Below are positions 59,299 through 64,000 of a stretch of 64,000 bases of DNA, one piece after another; the stretch's first letter is position 1, and each line of letters starts with the position of its first letter. The position numbers were made by a program, and so were the translations under genes. This DNA comes from Clostridium muellerianum (lineage in GTDB: Bacteria > Bacillota > Clostridia > Clostridiales > Clostridiaceae), in the NCBI RefSeq assembly GCF_012926525.1, contig NZ_JABBNI010000001.1, positions 124,001 through 188,000 on the forward strand. The letters run 5' to 3'. The notes beneath the pieces are model-generated. The model did not search any database. It was not told the origin of the DNA and saw only the letters and a program-made list of their open reading frames with translations.

Positions 59299-61353
59299 AT
59301 GGATACTTCACAATATATGTCCATGTTTCTTGAGGAATCTATGGACAACCTACAAACATTAAATGAATCATTACTTCAACTTGAACAGGAACCAGAGAAT
59401 ATAGATAAGCTAAATGAAATATTTAGGGTAGCTCATACAATAAAGGGTATGGCTGCTACTATGGGATTCAATGAAATGGCAGAACTTACTCACAAAATGG
59501 AAGATGTATTATCAGAATTTAGAGAAGGAAAGCTTAAAGTTACTCAAAAAGTTGTAACAGTTTTATTTAAATGTCTTGACACTTTGGAGCAGATGGTTAA
59601 CAATATATCTGATGGAGTTGAAGATGAAGTTTCAATTGTTGATATAATGAGTGAACTTGAAACGATTAAAGAAATTGCAGATGAAAATTCAGAAGTAGAA
59701 AGTAATCCTGAAAAACCTGTAAATGAAGAAAAGAAAGATAGTAAGGCAGTTAATATAGAATTAAATGAATATGATATTAACGTAGTAAAACAGGCAGAAG
59801 ATAAAGGCTTTAAGCCTTATCAATTAAAGATATTTTTAAGTGAAAATACACTTTTAAAATCTGCTAGGGCTTTCTTAATATTCAAAAATCTTGAAGATTT
59901 TGGTGAAATAATAAAATCTGTACCAAGCACAGAAGATATAGAAAATGAAAATTTTGATTTTGAAATTGATTTAATACTTTTATCTACTAAAGAGAAAGAG
60001 GAGATTCAAAATAGCCTAATGAATGTATCAGAGGTAGATAAGGTTAATATTGATGATGTGGATGTAAAACAAGAAAAGATAAGAAAAATAGAAGAAAATG
60101 CCAAAAATGAGGATGTAAAAGCTAAAGCTCAAGAACAGAAAACTGATATACAGCCAAAACCAGCAGCAACAAAAGCGCCAAGCAAAGCTGCCAGTAAGAC
60201 GCCTCACAAAGAGGTTCATAAAAAGGCACATCAATCTGTAAGAGTAGATCTTGAAAGATTGGATAAGTTTATGAATATGGTTTCAGAGCTTGTTATTCAT
60301 AGAACAAGATTAGAGCAAATAAGTAGTAATTATAAATTAAATGATTTAAATGAAACTTTAGAACAAGTAGCTAGAACTACATCAGATCTTCAAGACTTAG
60401 TTATGAAGATTAGAATGTTACCAGTAGATACTGTATTTAACAGATTTCCAAGAATGATAAGAGATCTTTCTGTGGAACTAGATAAGGAAATGGAACTTAT
60501 TATTCAAGGTTCAGAAACTGAATTAGATAGAACTGTAATAGATGAGATAGGAGAACCTTTAATACATTTATTAAGAAATGCAGCAGATCATGGTGTTGAA
60601 CCGAAGGAAGAAAGATTAGCTAAGGGTAAAAGTGAAGTTGGAAAGATAAGACTCATAGCTTATCAAGAAGGAACTAAAGCTGTAATAAAGGTAGAAGATG
60701 ACGGTTCTGGAGTACCTGTAGATAAAGTAAAAGCTAAGGCAGAAAGATTAGGAATAAATACAGAAGGGATGTCTGATAATGATATAAGAAATTTAATCTT
60801 TATGCAGGGATTTAGTACTAATGAACAGGTTACAGATATTTCTGGTAGAGGAGTTGGTATGGATGTAGTAAAAACTAAGATATCGGCTCTTGGTGGTACA
60901 GTAGATTTAATAAGTGAAAAAGATAAAGGATCATCTTTTATAATAAGATTACCATTAACTCTTCAAATAATTCAAGCTTTACTTGTGGGGGTTGGAACTG
61001 AAACTATGGCTATATCTTTAGGATATATAGATAGAGTTATAGATTATAGTGATGACTTAGTTAAAATGACTAATAATAAAGAAGTTATAATACACAATGG
61101 AAATGTAACACCGCTTATAAGGTTAAGCAATAAGCTTAATATAAATAAAGATAGTAGTGTTAAAAAATATATAGTAATAGTAAAGGTTGGAGAAAAAACT
61201 GTAGGACTTATGGTAGATGGATTGTTTGGACAAAAGGAAATAGTTATAAAACCTCTTGGAAAAACACTTCAAGGCTTGAAAGAATATATAGGAGCAACAA
61301 TACTTGGAGATGGGTTAGTAACATTAATACTAGACGTTGCTGCTTTAGTGTAG
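59299..61353 (+). CDS. cheA: Chemotaxis histidine kinase CheA
   Basis: A 684-residue kinase. The P1 domain carries the phosphorylated H46 in RVAHTIKGMAATMG. A CheY-binding P2-like part and an Ala/Lys/Pro linker (about 270-310) follow, then P3 dimerisation (RLDKFMNMVSELVIHR), P4 kinase (LIHLLRNAADHGVE, DDGSGVP, ISGRGVGMDVVK) and P5 (CheW-like). The ATG at 59299 after AAGGAGGGG is the start; a 19-residue longer frame would overlap cheR. It phosphorylates CheY and CheB encoded in the same operon. Confidence 0.96.
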   Translation: MDTSQYMSMFLEESMDNLQTLNESLLQLEQEPENIDKLNEIFRVAHTIKGMAATMGFNEMAELTHKMEDVLSEFREGKLKVTQKVVTVLFKCLDTLEQMVNNISDGVEDEVSIVDIMSELETIKEIADENSEVESNPEKPVNEEKKDSKAVNIELNEYDINVVKQAEDKGFKPYQLKIFLSENTLLKSARAFLIFKNLEDFGEIIKSVPSTEDIENENFDFEIDLILLSTKEKEEIQNSLMNVSEVDKVNIDDVDVKQEKIRKIEENAKNEDVKAKAQEQKTDIQPKPAATKAPSKAASKTPHKEVHKKAHQSVRVDLERLDKFMNMVSELVIHRTRLEQISSNYKLNDLNETLEQVARTTSDLQDLVMKIRMLPVDTVFNRFPRMIRDLSVELDKEMELIIQGSETELDRTVIDEIGEPLIHLLRNAADHGVEPKEERLAKGKSEVGKIRLIAYQEGTKAVIKVEDDGSGVPVDKVKAKAERLGINTEGMSDNDIRNLIFMQGFSTNEQVTDISGRGVGMDVVKTKISALGGTVDLISEKDKGSSFIIRLPLTLQIIQALLVGVGTETMAISLGYIDRVIDYSDDLVKMTNNKEVIIHNGNVTPLIRLSNKLNINKDSSVKKYIVIVKVGEKTVGLMVDGLFGQKEIVIKPLGKTLQGLKEYIGATILGDGLVTLILDVAALV

Positions 61354-61368
61354 GGAGGTAAATAGTAT

Positions 61369-61971
61369 ATGAGCTATCAAGACATGACTCCATTACAGCT
61401 TGATGCACTAAGGGAAGTAGGAAATATAGGTACAGGAAATGCAGCTACAGCACTGTCGCAACTTATAAATAGAAAAGTGGATATGTCAGTTCCTGATATA
61501 AACATTGTACCTTTTGATGATATTTTTTCAAGTATAGGTGGAGATGAGATAGTTGTGGGAGTTATAGTAAGGGTTTTAGGTGAAGCACCAGGTAATATAT
61601 TATTTGTATTTGAAAAAGATATTGCACTAAATTTAGTAGAAACCTTAACTGGAGAAAAAGAAGAATTTTTAAGTGAAATGGGTAACTCTGTAATATGTGA
61701 AATAGGCAATATAATATCTAGTTCATATATGAATGCTATATCAAGATTTACTGGACTTGCTATAATGCCTTCTGTTCCAGCAGTAAGTTATGATATGTTA
61801 GGAGCAATACTTTCTACAACATTTATAGAATCAGGACAGTTTGACGACTATGTGCTTGATATAGAAACCATGTTTGTTCAAAGTGATTCTGAAGTAGAAA
61901 TAGGTGGGCACTTTTATTATGTACCAATGCCTGGTTCACTTGAGAAAATGTTAAGTGCATTAGGAGTTTAA
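61369..61971 (+). CDS. cheC: CheY-P phosphatase / CheD regulator CheC
   Basis: A 200-residue CheC. Both active-site helices are present: ALREVGNIGTGNAATAL near 14-30 and VICEIGNIISSSYMNAI near 115-131, each with the Glu and Asn that remove phosphate from CheY-P. It binds CheD and thereby links CheY-P to receptor deamidation. It starts 15 bases after cheA with GGGAGG upstream. Confidence 0.94.
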   Translation: MSYQDMTPLQLDALREVGNIGTGNAATALSQLINRKVDMSVPDINIVPFDDIFSSIGGDEIVVGVIVRVLGEAPGNILFVFEKDIALNLVETLTGEKEEFLSEMGNSVICEIGNIISSSYMNAISRFTGLAIMPSVPAVSYDMLGAILSTTFIESGQFDDYVLDIETMFVQSDSEVEIGGHFYYVPMPGSLEKMLSALGV

Positions 61972-62012
61972 TAATAATAACAACAGGAGTAAATAGATTT
62001 GGAGGGAATAAA

Positions 62013-62372
62013 ATGTCAAAAGTATTAATTGTTGATGATGCTGCTTTTATGAGAATGATGATAAAGGATATATTAGAAAAGAATGGGTTTGAAGTAATAG
62101 GAGAAGGAAATAATGGCCTAAAAGCTGTAGAATTGTATAAAAAGGAAAGACCAGATGTAGTAACTATGGATATAACTATGCCTGATATGGATGGAATAGA
62201 GGCTGTAAAAGCAATAAAGGCATTTGATCCAACAGCAAAAATAATAATGTGTTCAGCTATGGGACAGCAGACTATGGTTATGGATGCAATAAAAGCAGGC
62301 GCAAAAGATTTTATTGTAAAACCATTCCAAGCCGATAGAGTGCTTGAAGCTATTAAAAAAGTAATAGGGTAG
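62013..62372 (+). CDS. cheY: Chemotaxis response regulator CheY
   Basis: A 119-residue receiver. DD at 8-9, phospho-acceptor D53 in TMDITMPDMDG, the switch Ser in MCSAMGQQ and K in FIVKPF match CheY of the Bacillus/Clostridium type. CheY-P acts on the flagellar motor switch, whose FliM gene follows in this operon. GGAGGG lies 8-9 bases upstream of the ATG. Confidence 0.95.
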   Translation: MSKVLIVDDAAFMRMMIKDILEKNGFEVIGEGNNGLKAVELYKKERPDVVTMDITMPDMDGIEAVKAIKAFDPTAKIIMCSAMGQQTMVMDAIKAGAKDFIVKPFQADRVLEAIKKVIG

Positions 62373-62386
62373 CAAATTAAATTTTC

Positions 62387-62419
62387 AGTGACAGATGACA
62401 GTAAAAGTTATCTGTCACT
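62387..62419. repeat. Hairpin in the cheY-cheW gap
   Basis: AGTGACAGAT at 62387-62396 pairs perfectly with ATCTGTCACT at 62410-62419. The following 120 bases contain AATTGAGAATA and TTCTCAATT words, in the style of the palindromic repeat at 2341. No T-tract, so it may not terminate; it could lower expression of the downstream genes. Confidence 0.55.
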
Positions 62420-62646
62420 TATAGAATTAGGAATTGAGAATAAAAAATTTATTTGTAAGATATAAAGGTCTTATAAATTTGAACGAGAATTTATTGAGTG
62501 ATATTAAAATTTGTATTAAATTTTGCATTAATTCTCCATTCTAAATTTTATGTTCTCAATTAAGTTGTAATGGATAAAATTATAGATATGTTAAAAATGC
62601 TGCAGTAAAATATTGTTCAGCAGTTAACATTGGAGGTGTTTAAGTG

Positions 62647-63045
62647 ATGCAGGTTGTTATATTTAAGTTAAACAATGAACAATTTGCAGTGAAAACTGCA
62701 AAGGTACAAAGTATAAATGATGCTATGGAAATAACAAAAGTTCCAAAGGCGCCAGCACATATAAAAGGACTCATAAATTTAAGAGGTAATGTAATATCAC
62801 TTTTAGACATAAATCTTTTATTAGATGTATCAAAATCCGAAGAAAAACAGAACAATATAATTATCTTAGAAATGGAAGATGAATTAGTAGGAATAACTGT
62901 AGATCAAGTAGATGAAGTTTTAGAAGTGGAAGAAGAAATAATAGAAAAGAATAATGATGAAAAAAAAGCTTATATCGAAGGAGTTATAAATTTTAAAGAT
63001 AGAATTGTGACACTTATAGATATAGATAAACTTCTTTCAAATTAG
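62647..63045 (+). CDS. cheW: CheW-like chemotaxis coupling protein (second copy)
   Basis: A 132-residue CheW-domain protein: FKLNNEQFAVKTAKVQSIND, then PAHIKGLINLRGNVISLLDINLL. It is shorter than the first CheW (148 residues) and diverged from it, suggesting different receptor partners. ATG 62647 follows GGAGGTG at 62632-62638 with the better spacing; GTG 62644 is possible. A 270-base gap separates it from cheY, but it runs into fliM after 30 bases. Confidence 0.88.
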   Translation: MQVVIFKLNNEQFAVKTAKVQSINDAMEITKVPKAPAHIKGLINLRGNVISLLDINLLLDVSKSEEKQNNIIILEMEDELVGITVDQVDEVLEVEEEIIEKNNDEKKAYIEGVINFKDRIVTLIDIDKLLSN

Positions 63046-63075
63046 AAATTCTTTAATAAGAAATGAGGGAAGAGA

Positions 63076-64000
63076 ATGGCAGATGTATTATCGCAGAGCG
63101 AAATAGATGCCCTTTTAGCTGCCTTGTCTGCTGGAGAGTTAACTCCAGATGAAGTACCAAAAGAAGAAGAAAAACAAAAAGTTAAACCTTATGATTTTAG
63201 AAGTCCTCAAAAGTTTTCAAAGGATCATATAAGGACACTTGAGCTTATTCATGATAACTATGCTAGAATAATTTCAAATTATTTAACTGCGCAGGTAAGA
63301 AGTAATGTAAAGGTAAAAATAGAGTCTGTACAGCAAATAACTTATGAAGAGTTTATTCATTCTGTGCCGAATCCCACAATTCTTACTGTATTTAAAATGC
63401 CACCTTTAAGTGGATCTGTATTGTTTGAAACAAATCCACAATTTTCTTTTGAAATAATAGATGTACTTTTAGGTGGAAAAGGAACAGGAAAGTATAAAAC
63501 AAGAGAATTTACAGACATAGACAAGAATATTATGACGGTTATAAATACAGGGCTTATATCTAATTTGAAATTAGCTTGGGATGATGTGCTTGAAGTTAAT
63601 ACTGAAATAGAAGGTTTAGAAACTAATCCGGCATTAAATCAAACATTGGCACCAAATGAAGCAGTGGCATTAATAACTTTTTCTGTAGAAATGGGCAAAA
63701 GTAGTACTTTTATCAATATATGTATACCTTATTTAAGTATAGAAAAAGTATTAGATAAGCTCGTAGTACAATATTGGTTCCAGGATAGTAATAATGAAGG
63801 AATACTAGAGGAATCTAGAGCAAAATTAAGAGAAAGATTAAATATAGTAAATATGGGTCTTACTGCAGTATTAGGTTCTACTAATATTACTGTAGACGAG
63901 TTCTTAAGGTTAGGTGTAGGTGACGTGTTAACTTTAAATGATAAAACAAATACACCTATTAAGTTAATGGTGGAAGATAAACCATATTGTTATGGAAAAC
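63076..64000 (+). CDS. fliM: Flagellar motor switch protein FliM, 5' part
   Basis: The first 308 codons of fliM are present and the frame runs off the window end. The start reads MADVLSQSEIDALLAAL, where LSQSEIDALL is the CheY-P binding motif. The middle CheC-like domain (LELIHDNYARIISNYLT, LLGGKGTG) is intact, and the C-terminal SpoA part begins around LRLGVGDVLTL. FliM is part of the motor C-ring. ATG 63076 follows GAGGGAAGAG. Being directly after cheW, it links chemotaxis and motor genes in one operon. Confidence 0.95.
   Translation, partial: MADVLSQSEIDALLAALSAGELTPDEVPKEEEKQKVKPYDFRSPQKFSKDHIRTLELIHDNYARIISNYLTAQVRSNVKVKIESVQQITYEEFIHSVPNPTILTVFKMPPLSGSVLFETNPQFSFEIIDVLLGGKGTGKYKTREFTDIDKNIMTVINTGLISNLKLAWDDVLEVNTEIEGLETNPALNQTLAPNEAVALITFSVEMGKSSTFINICIPYLSIEKVLDKLVVQYWFQDSNNEGILEESRAKLRERLNIVNMGLTAVLGSTNITVDEFLRLGVGDVLTLNDKTNTPIKLMVEDKPYCYGK

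Overview
The window is AT-rich DNA from a motile, endospore-forming anaerobic Firmicute, most probably Clostridium sensu stricto. The pointers are an H-type spore protein gene, an oxygen-independent HemZ, pyruvate:ferredoxin oxidoreductase, GlpP antitermination, TopoIV (parE-parC) and a chemotaxis set with CheC, CheD and a FapA-like protein. Species cannot be fixed from sequence alone. No rRNA, tRNA, CRISPR array, intact insertion sequence or prophage was seen.

Layout. 1-5.5 kb: housekeeping genes (end of dtd, MBL-fold hydrolase, hemZ, hisS, aspS). 5.7-8.4 kb: a DUF6483-like gene on the minus strand, then a run of very small hydrophilic genes around sspH, probably spore-related. 8.5-10.2 kb: a PilZ protein and a single-domain response regulator. 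10.5-24.8 kb: a sigma-54-controlled aldehyde oxidoreductase system: UAS-like repeats, a -24/-12 promoter, a Desulfovibrio-type molybdenum aldehyde oxidoreductase, then ten tightly coupled genes ending in the sigma-54 activator. They comprise a flavin/FeS dicluster protein, small redox protein, methyltransferase, C-GCAxxG-C-C protein, Tes-like radical SAM protein, AMP-forming ligase, XdhC, MobA-HD fusion, histidine phosphatase and the activator. 25-30 kb: parE-parC. 30-33.5 kb: glycerol uptake (glpF-glpP-glpK) with a leader terminator and a perfect cre box. 33.5-46 kb: an unusual chemoreceptor/PhnD fusion, DJ-1, KimA-like permease, M16 peptidase, SagB-like oxidoreductase, HMA protein, recJ, a sensor kinase and two large palindromic elements. 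46-53.5 kb: murG, PFOR, DUF1292 protein, HAD phosphatase and a class IV aminotransferase. 54.4-64 kb: chemotaxis operon fapA-cheW-cheD-cheB-cheR-cheA-cheC-cheY-cheW-fliM (fliM cut by the window end).

How the genes work together. The molybdenum cluster looks like one dedicated pathway. The activator at its end probably binds the repeats upstream of the mop promoter. The MobA-like protein and XdhC would make and insert the cytosine-dinucleotide form of the cofactor, and the flavin/FeS dicluster protein is a candidate electron acceptor because Mop has no FAD domain. The role of the methyltransferase, radical SAM, C-GCAxxG-C-C, ligase and phosphatase genes is not known to me and is the best candidate for an undescribed activity.

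A striking feature is four gene-disrupting changes within about 18 kb (32-50 kb): a perfect in-frame 228-bp tandem duplication in glpK, single-base homopolymer frameshifts in recJ and in a sensor kinase gene, and an in-frame TGA in the PFOR gene. They are either real lesions of this strain or errors of the sequence; read data would decide.
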